Source of the DNA: Leptolyngbya sp. PCC 7375
GTDB taxonomy: Bacteria > Cyanobacteriota > Cyanobacteriia > Phormidesmidales > Phormidesmidaceae
DNA: 64,000 nucleotides
Assembly (NCBI RefSeq): GCF_000316115.1
Contig: NZ_JH993797.1
Location: 3,086,486 to 3,150,485 of the forward strand
Direction of reading: 5' to 3'
The translations under genes were made by a program, and so were the position numbers. Under the pieces are notes generated by a model. That model made no database searches, had not been told where the DNA came from, and saw only the letters and a list, made by a program, of their open reading frames with translations. This document shows positions 1 to 8,166 of this stretch, in pieces (position 1 is the stretch's first letter; each line of letters opens with the position of its first letter).

Positions 1-36
1 GTTGAATTTGCCCAGGTCAATCGCTAGAATCTTCAT
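1..36 (-). CDS. IS110-family transposase, N-terminal fragment (cut by window edge)
   Basis: Only the first 12 codons are inside the window. They read MKILAIDLGKFN, which matches the typical start of IS110-family (DEDD) transposases, whose RuvC-like domain begins with this Asp-containing strand. An AGGAG ribosome binding site lies a few bases upstream of the ATG at 34-36. The rest of the gene lies to the left. The family assignment rests on the opening motif alone. Confidence 0.55.
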   Translation of the reverse strand, partial: MKILAIDLGKFN

Positions 37-102
37 GCTATTCTCCTAGTGTGAGAGGGTTTAGGTTCGTTTCTTTACTCTCTCACGGCTTGCATAGATT
101 CT

Positions 103-2925
103 TTAGCTATATGATGATATTCGCTCTAAATCTCTGAGAGAGACTTTTTGAGTAACATACCACCCAATCCCTTTCACAATTGCCACTTCTTCCTCAATAG
201 CCTCAATCCTCAGTTGATTCAATCCCTTCAACATTTTCAACCCCGATCCCACATATCGACAAATATCACCCACATTCAACCGTCGTCTATACTTCTCACC
301 GTCTACCGCCTCATCATCGGGTGCCCCTTCCTCAGTAGACATCTCATCTACCCGTAGACTCTCAGTAGACACCCGGTCTATCAGCTGCATTCTTTCCATA
401 TCAGTCCGTTTAGCCATTTCGGTAGACAAGTAGACACCTTGTCCCATTCCCACCGCAACCACTTTGTCTACCGTTCCATCCTGACCCCTCTCATTCCCGT
501 CTACCTGTCTACCCTTTTCCTGAAACCAGTATGAATCAGTGCTTTCAGTAGTAGACCCCCCATCTACCCCACCTGCATTACCGTCTACCCCGTCTACCGC
601 TACCCGCCACTGCAACCGATTCCCCATCCCCCTTGTCTGCCCATACCCCATCGCCTCCAACTCCCGAAAATGCGAGCGAATCACATCCGAACTCGCCTTC
701 CGTAAACTCCGCTCATAATTCCGAACATCCTTTGCCCGCAACCAACCCCGTACCCGCGACAACTGAATCAATTTCGCATAGACCGGCTCCAATGCCCCGT
801 CTACTGTATCCCCCTCCGCATACAGCAACTTCACCTGGCCAATAAACCACCGCGTCAGCTTAATCGCCGCCGTCATCGTCTGGGCCGATACCCCCTCTGT
901 CGGTAGACAACCATCAACTGACGCATTCAGACAATGCAAGATCAACGCCAGCCGTCCTGTGTAACCCTGCATCTTCGAATAGACCGCCTGTAAACCCTGA
1001 TGCGTCTCCGTCACCCGCCGCTGATCCAACTGGTCATACCAGTCCGCATATAACGTCTTCGCCTCAGATGTCAGCTGGTAGCACCGGGGTGTCAGCTCCG
1101 CCAACTGTCGGTAGACATCACACAGCCGCTCCGAAATGTCATGCCGCACCGTACTACGTGGAAATGGCGCAGACTTCAACGGCAGCAAACACCATAGAAA
1201 CCGTGCCCACTGACCACTAGCATCAGAAAAATCTCCCATCATCCCCCGCAGAATATCCGGCTGTATCGTCCCCGTAATGCTGAGACTGGTACGCGGAATA
1301 CTGATGCGAAAACCACTGGCCCGATCCACCTTCAACCCTGACCCATCAAAGGCCGTCAGCAACGACTCCTTATCATTGCCCCGCCCATTGCGATACTGAT
1401 TCTGTCCCTTAAACAGTCCTGCCAACTCATCCGGCGTCACCAACAGACCCCGCGTCGGCTGCTGTGACTGAATCCGCGCCAACGCCTCTCGTGTAGCATC
1501 CGCAGTGTGATACTCCCGTGGTGTTGGTTTCCTGGGGCGATCGCAACGCTCCTCCTTCTTCGTCAGCTCCCACTCCCGCAGGTCCACCTCATATTCCGAC
1601 ACCGCCCAGTCATAGGCCTGATCCGCCTCTTCCTGCAATTTTGATAAAGGCTTGAGAATCTGTCGCTGGATCGGACTCTTCTTACTACCTGAGGGAGCCA
1701 CCAACCCCGTAAACAGAATCGGTGGCACATAGAACCCCATACCCGCATCAATTTCCAACTCTGTTCCTATCTGAAGGAGAGAAGCAGCCACCGGCAACAG
1801 GGTCACCAGCATGGCCGCAGGCGTAGCGCCAATCCAGTTGGCAATTTGGTTCAACGGTTCCGCCAGGTCTGCATGGAGATAGTCCTCTAGCTGTAACTCA
1901 TAGTCACCAATCTTCAGCAGCTGGCTGATTTCAGCCATGCGCTCATCTCTTTCCTCCACCTGCTCCAGTTCCGCCTGGATCGGCTTAATCAAGCTCCACA
2001 GATCCTTGGCCGAAAGACCCACCTCCCGATGCCACTGCACCACCTGCCCCGACAGCTCCAACTCAGAAGGAGCCTGGGCTAGATAGTCCCTAATCTGGGT
2101 CTGAAGCGCTGGTACATCCAATGATGGGCTTGCCGCTGGTGGAGCTGGATTCAGCTGTCGTCGTTCCCCTACTGCAGCCCGAACCTGTTCCGCCGTTGCC
2201 CCATCCGTAATCCAGTCGGCAATATCCAGCCCGCCATGCTTGGGTAAATTCTGCCAGCGCCAGCTATCCGGGTAGACATAACACCACTGCGCCTGGGGAA
2301 AGTCCTCATAGATCTCAGCCATATGGGCCAGCCCCACCTGATCCTGATCAGGACACAGCACCAGACGCGCCTCTTTTAGATCCGCGTTATAGTTCCCATA
2401 ACTGCGATATTTTTTGGACCCTCCCAGAGTAGTGGTCGCCGGAATGCCCACACGCCAGAGTGCATCAGCACAGCCTTCCCCTTCCACCATCCAGATAGGC
2501 TGTCCCGCTGCGATCGCACGCTGCACCTCCTGATAGCGATAAATCGGTACCTGCTGCTTCACCTCTGGAGTTAGCTTCTTGACCCACTCTTGACCGTTCC
2601 AACGCTGCTGCACAAAGTACTTTGAGCCAGTCCCCTGATCCACTCGGGTCACCTTAACCAGCGGTTGACCGTCCCGACTGGGGTAGAAATAATCCTGTTT
2701 ACAGCGTGGCCGCACCGGCTTGGTTGGCTGAGCCGCAGCTGCGAAGTATTGCCCCCACAAACCATCATTGGTCGCCCCCCGGTAGACATAGCCGTTTACC
2801 TGCGCATCCTGGTCAATGTGGGAGTGGCAAAAGACCACCTCCTCATTCCAGCGGCAGTCTTTGTCTTTGGTGCGATCGCAGATCGGGCAAGGGTTCGATC
2901 GGCCTGAATATTGGTACTGTGTCAT
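103..2925 (-). CDS. DUF3987 mobile-element replication protein (zinc finger, TOPRIM, helicase-like)
   Basis: Large protein of about 940 residues with the order expected of a plasmid or phage primase/helicase-like protein. The N-terminus has a CHC2-like zinc finger (Cys13, Cys16, Cys24, Cys33, His35). A TOPRIM-like region follows at about 140-200, with VEGEGCADAL and CPDQDQVG as the acidic motifs. The DUF3987 ATPase-like domain spans about 350-670 and holds a Walker A-like APSGSKKSP. The last 150 residues are low-complexity, rich in Asp, Gly and Glu. I chose the ATG at 2925 over the one at 2958 because GGAG stands 7 bases before it. The protein probably serves replication of island B; no assay-level function can be read from sequence. 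Confidence 0.8.
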   Translation of the reverse strand: MTQYQYSGRSNPCPICDRTKDKDCRWNEEVVFCHSHIDQDAQVNGYVYRGATNDGLWGQYFAAAAQPTKPVRPRCKQDYFYPSRDGQPLVKVTRVDQGTGSKYFVQQRWNGQEWVKKLTPEVKQQVPIYRYQEVQRAIAAGQPIWMVEGEGCADALWRVGIPATTTLGGSKKYRSYGNYNADLKEARLVLCPDQDQVGLAHMAEIYEDFPQAQWCYVYPDSWRWQNLPKHGGLDIADWITDGATAEQVRAAVGERRQLNPAPPAASPSLDVPALQTQIRDYLAQAPSELELSGQVVQWHREVGLSAKDLWSLIKPIQAELEQVEERDERMAEISQLLKIGDYELQLEDYLHADLAEPLNQIANWIGATPAAMLVTLLPVAASLLQIGTELEIDAGMGFYVPPILFTGLVAPSGSKKSPIQRQILKPLSKLQEEADQAYDWAVSEYEVDLREWELTKKEERCDRPRKPTPREYHTADATREALARIQSQQPTRGLLVTPDELAGLFKGQNQYRNGRGNDKESLLTAFDGSGLKVDRASGFRISIPRTSLSITGTIQPDILRGMMGDFSDASGQWARFLWCLLPLKSAPFPRSTVRHDISERLCDVYRQLAELTPRCYQLTSEAKTLYADWYDQLDQRRVTETHQGLQAVYSKMQGYTGRLALILHCLNASVDGCLPTEGVSAQTMTAAIKLTRWFIGQVKLLYAEGDTVDGALEPVYAKLIQLSRVRGWLRAKDVRNYERSLRKASSDVIRSHFRELEAMGYGQTRGMGNRLQWRVAVDGVDGNAGGVDGGSTTESTDSYWFQEKGRQVDGNERGQDGTVDKVVAVGMGQGVYLSTEMAKRTDMERMQLIDRVSTESLRVDEMSTEEGAPDDEAVDGEKYRRRLNVGDICRYVGSGLKMLKGLNQLRIEAIEEEVAIVKGIGWYVTQKVSLRDLERISSYS

Positions 2926-3090
2926 GGTCAGCTCCTGATGGATAGGGAGCTGGGCCATCTATCTGAACCTGCTACAGGGCTCAATTTATGCCAAGGGGAC
3001 TATACCGCCACAATTCCTTGGGCGGTTACTCCATAGCGTCTGGCGCACAGCAGTTTGCCGGACTGAGCCACGGAGTTAGCACTATATTTC

Positions 3091-3120
3091 ACTGGACATT
3101 TCGATCCAGTTTGCTATAGT
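3091..3120 (+). promoter_or_regulatory. Promoter with overlapping palindromic operator
   Basis: A -35-like TGGACA (3093-3098) and a -10-like TATAGT (3115-3120) are 16 bases apart, each one mismatch from consensus. An inverted repeat with arms ACTGGA (3091-3096) and TCCAGT (3105-3110) covers the -35 box and spacer. This is the layout of a repressor-controlled phage promoter. The binding protein is unknown; the S24 or Ner-like regulator nearby are candidates by inference. Confidence 0.5.
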
Positions 3121-3148
3121 TGAAGAACACAAATTTAGTAGCAGGTTA

Positions 3149-3235
3149 ATGGGCCTGGACGGTTCGGTCAAAACCATCCAAGCACTCAAATTGACCCAGC
3201 TCAAAAAATCAAAGATTGAAAGTCAAACACCTTAA
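3149..3235 (+). CDS. Possible 28-residue small protein
   Basis: A short reading frame begins with MGLDGSVKTIQALKLTQLKK and ends SKIESQTP, starting about 30 bases after a good promoter. The intrinsic terminator at 3226-3258 overlaps its stop codon, so the whole transcription unit would be only about 130 bases. A weak GCAGG precedes the ATG. The peptide is basic and polar with no membrane segment. It could be a small regulatory peptide of the island, or the unit could be a non-coding RNA and the frame accidental. No homologue is recognised. Confidence 0.3.
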   Translation: MGLDGSVKTIQALKLTQLKKSKIESQTP

Positions 3236-3258
3236 CCAATGAATGGTTGGGTGTTTTT
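3226..3258 (+). terminator. Intrinsic terminator of the short transcript
   Basis: The stem pairs ACACC plus AACCA with TGGTT plus GGTGT around an ATGAA loop and is followed by TTTTTTA. It lies between the short transcript and the convergent HTH gene at 3325-3633. Confidence 0.65.
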
Positions 3259-3324
3259 TATTGGGAACCTAATCCCATGAGTTATGCAGGGAACTCATCA
3301 ACATCTTGATGGAAAGATGAAACC

Positions 3325-3633
3325 TTAATGCTGTTTGACTCGACTCCGGCTTTGTCTACGAGCGGAGGTTTGGAATGGCTTTTTGGACGTGCTGCTTTGG
3401 TTACTTAATAATCGGGACTGATACCGCTCAATCGCCCGCTGATGAGCAACTGGATCATGACGATTAATGGCCCAGTCTTTCAGTAACTCCAGGTTGTAAC
3501 GAATAACGCGACTATTGATACGCACCCAGTGCAGCCCCTCAACCAAAAGCCCTTTAGAACGGTAACGCTTGAGCGTACTATCGCTAAGCTTTAGACATTG
3601 GGTAGCTTCTTGTTTGTTGACAAACTGATCCAT
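3325..3633 (-). CDS. HTH protein, candidate excisionase / control protein of island B
   Basis: A 102-residue basic protein beginning MDQFVNKQEATQCLKLSDST, a MerR/excisionase-like helix-turn-helix, followed by a conserved tail (RVIRYNLELLKDWAINRHD). The tail is clearly related to that of the 19712-20050 protein in island A (shared pattern RY/TYN..LL.DW..NRH...AH.RAI). The ATG at 3633 has GAGGAG about 10 bases upstream; the longer frame to 3765 has no such signal. It overlaps the end of the upstream Ner-like gene by 50 bases in another frame, so both are probably one transcript. A role as recombination directionality factor is inferred from its presence in both integrase-bearing islands. Confidence 0.65.
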   Translation of the reverse strand: MDQFVNKQEATQCLKLSDSTLKRYRSKGLLVEGLHWVRINSRVIRYNLELLKDWAINRHDPVAHQRAIERYQSRLLSNQSSTSKKPFQTSARRQSRSRVKQH

Positions 3634-3841
3634 GATGGATGACTCCTCGCTTATAGCGTTGAGGCCAAATTTCATGCGGGGCAAGCCCCACTTTACTGGC
3701 AATAAATCGTTCGATCCGTCGAGAGCGCTGTCGTGAGAGTGCATGGGAGACTGCCGAGGGGCCAATCTCCAATTCCCTGGCTATGCTCGCCAAAGTCCAG
3801 CCTTGCTTGCGCAAAGCTGCTTTAATGTCTTCTACATGCAT
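3584..3841 (-). CDS. Ner-like winged HTH transcription regulator
   Basis: An 85-residue protein with the Nlp/Ner pattern: MHVEDIKAALRKQGWTLASI, then ARELEIGPSAVSHALSRQRSRRIERFIASKVGLAPHEIWP written here in parts. Ner proteins are small phage DNA-binding repressors of early genes. The gene is divergent from the S24 repressor gene at 3939, with a 97-bp shared control region, which is the standard lytic/lysogenic switch arrangement. Its 3' end overlaps the next minus-strand gene. The last 25 residues after the HTH are not conserved in the family I know and may reflect only the overlap. Confidence 0.7.
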   Translation of the reverse strand: MHVEDIKAALRKQGWTLASIARELEIGPSAVSHALSRQRSRRIERFIASKVGLAPHEIWPQRYKRGVIHHGSVCQQTRSYPMSKA

Positions 3842-3938
3842 AGAATCTACGTGGCTACATCAACATAACGATGAACGTAGCAATTAAAAACTTGCATGTC
3901 AAGCGCAATAGTTTGCAGTCGTAAAATCTGAATGCCTG
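3842..3938. promoter_or_regulatory. Divergent operator/promoter region between Ner-like and S24 genes
   Basis: The 97 bp contain two inverted repeats: CTACGT (3847-3852) with ACGTAG (3875-3880), and TTGC (3892-3895) with GCAA (3905-3908). Two divergent regulator genes start on either side. Both repeats are plausible operator sites; which protein binds which is not visible. Confidence 0.5.
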
Positions 3939-4562
3939 ATGAGCGATGTGTCCCCTGATGAAATGCAGCCTAATCTGGATGAACCTGATGGCTTCCCCAG
4001 TCGTTTGAAGCAAGCGATGGGAACTAAGAGTATTCGAGGCTTTGCTCGGGAGTGTGGGTTCTCGGATACGGTGCTGCGGCAGTATTTGAGTGGGCAGAGT
4101 GAGCCCACACGGCCTGTATTGCTGGCTATAGCTCGCGCCGCTGATGTCAGCCTAGAGTGGTTAGCGGCTGGGCAGGGAGAAACGGATGTACTCGCGAAGA
4201 AATACATTTACAAGGAAACCCTGGCTTTCGAGGCTGGTTGGCTAAAGGCTGAGTTTCCCAACTCGTTTGAAAATCTCCTCCTGACCCAGGTCAAAGATGA
4301 GAGTATGAAGCCCACACTGTATGTCGGTGATTTGATCTTAGTAGATACTAATGTTCGAGACTTGGATGTCATTGACCACGGTGTTTACCTGCTGAAGCTG
4401 GGAGATCGGCTACTGATCAAGCGATTGCAATATTGGGTAGACAATACGTTGCAGGTGCTTAGTGACAATCCTACCTATGAAACTTTGTCGATTGAATTAT
4501 CTGAAAGACCCAGCGATCTCAGCATAATGGGTAAGGTTGTTTGGGTTGGTCATAAATATTGA
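3939..4562 (+). CDS. Phage-type repressor: Cro/CI HTH plus S24 peptidase domain
   Basis: A 207-residue LexA/CI-like regulator. Residues about 20-77 form a Cro/CI helix-turn-helix (SRLKQAMGTKSIRGFARECG, then SDTVLRQYLSG). Residues about 115-205 form an S24 domain with the nucleophile in DESMKPTLYVGD (Ser122) and the general base Lys161 in LLIKRL. An Ala99-Gly100 pair lies between the domains but closer to the serine than the usual cleavage site, so self-cleavage is uncertain. It is divergent from the Ner-like gene and most likely keeps the island quiescent, with release under DNA damage as the family precedent. Confidence 0.8.
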   Translation: MSDVSPDEMQPNLDEPDGFPSRLKQAMGTKSIRGFARECGFSDTVLRQYLSGQSEPTRPVLLAIARAADVSLEWLAAGQGETDVLAKKYIYKETLAFEAGWLKAEFPNSFENLLLTQVKDESMKPTLYVGDLILVDTNVRDLDVIDHGVYLLKLGDRLLIKRLQYWVDNTLQVLSDNPTYETLSIELSERPSDLSIMGKVVWVGHKY

Positions 4563-4759
4563 ATAGTCAGATCAAATAGTTAGTCACAAGTTTGGGGAGT
4601 CGATTAAAAGCTTGCAAGGCATCAAAATATTTCTACCTGTGCAATTCAAATAGCTTAAGACTAAAACCACTGCCCTACTTGAGATAGGGTTCTAGCCAGT
4701 CGATTTTTGGAAGTTGCTCACCTATCCTAGAGATCATCAGACGACATGGGGTTGAGGCC

Positions 4760-5014
4760 ATGGGGAACTACAAAATCAAAGTCAATATTGAAATCGTAGA
4801 AAGCGATGAGGCCATTAGTTCTGGTCCCGAAGAAATAGAGACCGGTGTGTTTGAGTTTAATATAAGCCCAGAGGCCGCTACTAGCATTGATGCGTGTGAA
4901 CAAGCCTTGTTAAGTACGAATTATCCAGCATTACGCTCAGCATTGGCTCATCACCTTGAAACACTCTCTCAAAAAAAACGAAAACGGCATCAACCGCAGG
5001 GATTTGGGAAATAA
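4760..5014 (+). CDS. ISKra4-like transposase, upstream frame (orfA)
   Basis: An 84-residue acidic protein beginning MGNYKIKVNIEIVESDEAIS, ending in a basic tail. It matches the small first frame found upstream of the catalytic frame in one group of ISKra4 elements. Near its end lies a run of eight A (4971-4978). The -1 frame is open from 4960 through this run into the catalytic frame. A -1 slip on the A run would therefore join the two into one protein of about 500 residues. Confidence 0.7.
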   Translation: MGNYKIKVNIEIVESDEAISSGPEEIETGVFEFNISPEAATSIDACEQALLSTNYPALRSALAHHLETLSQKKRKRHQPQGFGK

Positions 5015-6285
5015 CCAAGAGCCCGTATCGGGTGGATGGGGAAATCGGTCGCTTTGAGTTTATGTCGTATACAGCCGTTGAATCTTCTGGGAATCAACCA
5101 TCGAACCGAGTCAACACACTATATGGATCCCTACCCGGCAAAAGCTGGTATCGCACGGTGGGCTTTAAGGAGATTGCCTACACCCATGGGAGTACAGTTG
5201 AGTCATATCGGAAAACGAGTGCTTGGCTCAATCGAATCCGTCATCAAGTGACCGGAGGAACCCCGTCAAGAACGATGCAAGACAGTAGTGAACGAGAAGG
5301 CACTCGTGTGCTCAATCACTTGACTCAGGCCAGTGAAGCCATCCTGAAAACCCATGGTGTCATCGGCAACACACTGCCTGCGGCTGTCGTCGCCTCTGCC
5401 AATGAGAGTAAGCCTGTCCATCTGGCTCCAGACGTAGTCTCCGCTGTCATCGAGCAGTGTGGCAAAACCGAGTTGATTCGCCAACAGATGACGGCCAATC
5501 CCATCCCCTATGAGAGCCCCCATCATAGCCTCAACATTTCGATTGATGATGTCGGGGTGAAACGTCAGAGGGACCAGCGACCAGCCAGTGTTCCAGAGAC
5601 ACCCACCGCCCGCAAGTATGCCTATCAAACGGTGGTCCATATCGAAAATCAACTCGGTAGCTATCGATTGAATGCCCTTGGCTTGACGACAATGTTAACC
5701 ATGCTGTTGGCCTTTTTACTCCACAATGACCTCCTTCAAGGCCCTATCGTATTCTTTGCCGATGGACAGCGAAGCTTGCATGGCGCGATTCTGACCACCT
5801 TTGCTGGGGTGTCTGCACTACAGTTGATCTTGGACTGGTATCATCTCCATGAGAAATGTAAACAACTGCTTAGTCTCGCCTGTCAGGGTAGACGTCTGCG
5901 TAATACACACTTGACTCACCTGGCAGCCCTGCTCTGGCATGGATTAGTCGATGCAGCTTTGGTTTACCTTGAGTTCATTGACCCAGACCATCTCAAAGAT
6001 ACAACCGCTATCGATAAACTCCAAGGCTATCTGCGTCGGAACAAACCTCACATTCCTTGTTATTGTGTGCGTAAACAGCTGGGATTGAGAAATTCCAGCA
6101 ACCGAGGTGAAAAGGCGAATGATTTATTGGTCTCCTCACGACAAAAACACAATGGGATGAGTTGGTCTAAAACGGGGTCAGTTGCCTTGGCTGCTTTAAC
6201 AGCGCTTGTTTCGAATCAAGAAGCTACCCATTGGTTCAGGACCGGGAAGCTCAATTTTAAGTTGGTACCTCATCCCGTAAAGTAA
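4971..6285 (+). CDS. ISKra4-like DDE transposase, catalytic frame (orfB)
   Basis: The frame encodes the catalytic part of the transposase. Conserved points are SIDDVGVKRQR (first Asp), VFFADGQRSLH and LDWYHLHEKCKQL (second Asp and the WYH..EK helix), and NRGEKANDLLV with HNGMSWSKTGS (final Glu region). A GTG at 5032 is the first in-frame start-like codon, but coding sense continues upstream to the A8 run at 4971-4978, so expression by frameshift from orfA is more likely. No internal stop or truncation is seen and both ends of the element are present, so it may be active. Confidence 0.8.
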
Positions 6286-6309
6286 TTGCACAGGTAGAAA
6301 TTTTTGATA

Positions 6310-6615
6310 GCAGATAGTAAACATTTGAATAAATTTTTATATGGATTGTTTTCGAGCGAATAAGATTCATCTTGAAGCTTAAAATTCTTGCATATAAGAC
6401 TAAATGCAACTAGAAAGTTTAAGGACGACGTACTACAGCAAATTTTCACTCTTGCACTTGAAGAAGATATATCTTTGAACCGATAGATCAAAACTATAGG
6501 ACTTCGCTATAATTCGAATAAAATGAGTGATATTAATTACTGCGTGTAGAAAATTTTAGGAAAGCTGAAAATTATGGATTAAAACAACTTCTGGTTAAGC
6601 AAAAAAAACTACTTA
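6310..6615. other. AT-rich gap upstream of the CBASS-like operon
   Basis: About 300 bp with strongly AT-rich sequence and no supportable gene. A perfect -10 box TATAAT lies at 6508-6513, about 100 bp before the QueC-like start, but no convincing -35 box is 16-18 bases upstream. It probably contains the promoter of the defence operon. Confidence 0.4.
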
Positions 6616-7182
6616 ATGAATCAATTGGTCCCGAAAGTTTATTTATTGCTAGGTGGTGGTATCGATTCTACTGCCTTGATTTTCTACTACCTCTCTCGTA
6701 AAATCCCTCTTCAAGGAATCCACGTTGACTATGGACAACCGAGTCTTTTAGGAGAACGTCGGTCTGTTTCATCTTTAGCAAAGTATTATGATATTCCTTT
6801 GAAAACTTTAAAGCTTGGGGCGTCGATTACTGATGTACAAGGAGAGTATCTTTGTCGTAATGCCTTGCTACTATTATTAACCGCATCTACTTTACACATA
6901 AAACAAGGAATTTTATCCTTGGGGATTCATACAGGCACAGCTTACTACGACTGCTCATCATCCTTTCTACAGAGTTTTCAGAAATTGCTAGACGGTTATT
7001 TTGCTGGCTCTGTGCAAGTTGAAGCACCGTTTATAGAACTTACTAAGAAAGATATATTTGAATACTGCAAATTGCATAAAATTCCTATAGAAATGACATT
7101 TAGCTGTGAGCGTAAGGGTGATTCTCCATGCGGAATATGTCTTTCTTGCATAGATAGGAGAATGCTAAATGAAGGCTTCTAA
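6616..7182 (+). CDS. QueC-like 7-cyano-7-deazaguanine synthase family protein (Cap9-like)
   Basis: A 188-residue member of the QueC/ExsB ATP-pyrophosphatase family. The PP-loop is LLLGGGIDSTAL (residues 11-22), with Gly in place of the usual Ser of SGGxDS. The C-terminal zinc site is intact (Cys164, Cys172, Cys175, Cys178 in SC.......PCGICLSC). It is shorter than housekeeping QueC, which is usually around 220-230 residues. It overlaps the TGT-like gene by 14 bases and is followed by a CD-NTase. QueC-like (Cap9) and TGT-like (Cap10) genes next to a CD-NTase define type IV CBASS, so a role in defence rather than queuosine synthesis is inferred. Confidence 0.8.
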   Translation: MNQLVPKVYLLLGGGIDSTALIFYYLSRKIPLQGIHVDYGQPSLLGERRSVSSLAKYYDIPLKTLKLGASITDVQGEYLCRNALLLLLTASTLHIKQGILSLGIHTGTAYYDCSSSFLQSFQKLLDGYFAGSVQVEAPFIELTKKDIFEYCKLHKIPIEMTFSCERKGDSPCGICLSCIDRRMLNEGF

Positions 7183-8164
7183 AATATGTCAGCAAAGGAG
7201 AATTTTTCCAATTGATGTAAATACGCCTATTTTAATACCGTCTTTTTCAAGCCGTGGCTTTCCAGAAGTCAAAAGCATCTATCTACAAATGAGAGATTTT
7301 ATTGTGGATGTTTCTTTAGTAAGCGCTTATGATTTACATTATGGATTTATAGATAGTGATATTTATTGTTCCGACTTAGTTTTTATTGATAGTGGTGGTT
7401 ATGAAACCCAAATAATCACATATACATCTGCTTTAGATGATGTATATGCTGTTCGTGAAGGTTGTTCTATCCAGTCTTGGCGCATACAAGATTATGAAGC
7501 CATTTTAGATGGTTTAGAGCCAAACTCTCAGTTCGTGTTTATTAGCTACGATAGTCATAATTTGACTTCAACCTTAGACCAAATAAAAACTTCATCCAAT
7601 TTCTTTGAAAAATACCCAAATATAGCTTCTGAAATTTTATTGAAACCAGAAAATAAAGAAAGCAACCTAATTAATTGGGAGTTTATAGTCAATAACGTTA
7701 ATTACTTTTCTAACTTTTCTATCATTGGCGTAACAGAAAAAGAACTAGGGAAATCAATTCTAGAGAGATGTCAAAACCTTCTGCGTTTACGTTCTGCCTT
7801 ATATGAAAATGGATGTAATATCCCTATTCATGTACTAGGTTGCTTAGATCCAGCTCTAATAATCACCTATTTCTTATGTGGTGCAGATATATTTGATGGA
7901 TTAGCTTGGCTCCGCTATTCTTTTTTTGAAGGACTAGCTTTGTATAATTCGACTTCGATTATACTCCAAGAGCACTGGGAAATTTCAGAGATAGATCTAC
8001 CTAAACTATATGGTGTTCGCAATTTACAAGTTCTTAATAATTTGTCTAACGCGATGCAAAAGTTTTATCGTACTCAAAATCTTAACGAGTTTGATGAGTG
8101 GAAACTAGTTATGCCGAATATATTGAATCTTGTTCAGCAAGTTGGCTTAGATTTTGAGGAGTAA
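7169..8164 (+). CDS. TGT-like (tRNA-guanine transglycosylase fold) protein, Cap10-like
   Basis: A 331-residue protein with distant similarity to tRNA-guanine transglycosylase. FIDSGGYET (residues 72-80) corresponds to the TDSGGFQ motif with the first catalytic Asp (here Asp74). HVLGCLDPAL then GADIFDGLAWLRY (221-250) corresponds to the segment with the nucleophilic Asp (here Asp243). The C-terminal zinc-binding Cys cluster of true TGT is absent. It lies between a QueC-like protein and a CD-NTase, overlapping the former and two bases from the latter, so the three are one operon. In type IV CBASS such enzymes are thought to transfer a deazaguanine base to the CD-NTase; here that is inference. 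Confidence 0.72.
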   Translation: MKASKICQQRRIFPIDVNTPILIPSFSSRGFPEVKSIYLQMRDFIVDVSLVSAYDLHYGFIDSDIYCSDLVFIDSGGYETQIITYTSALDDVYAVREGCSIQSWRIQDYEAILDGLEPNSQFVFISYDSHNLTSTLDQIKTSSNFFEKYPNIASEILLKPENKESNLINWEFIVNNVNYFSNFSIIGVTEKELGKSILERCQNLLRLRSALYENGCNIPIHVLGCLDPALIITYFLCGADIFDGLAWLRYSFFEGLALYNSTSIILQEHWEISEIDLPKLYGVRNLQVLNNLSNAMQKFYRTQNLNEFDEWKLVMPNILNLVQQVGLDFEE

Positions 8165-8166
8165 TT

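Larger units (their letters stand above)
4621..6309 (+). mobile_element. ISKra4-like insertion sequence
   Basis: The ends carry an 18-bp perfect inverted repeat, ATTTCTACCTGTGCAATT at 4629-4646 and its complement at 6284-6301. The similarity continues outward as ATCAAAA / TTTTGAT with a one-base indel, so the outer limits are approximate. Two overlapping frames inside encode the transposase, the second probably reached by -1 frameshifting. The element lies between the repressor gene and the defence operon. Confidence 0.75.

Noticed and set aside
6270..6491. 73-codon minus-strand frame at the right end of the ISKra4-like element
   Set aside because: It crosses the inverted-repeat end and AT-rich DNA; no start signal or family.
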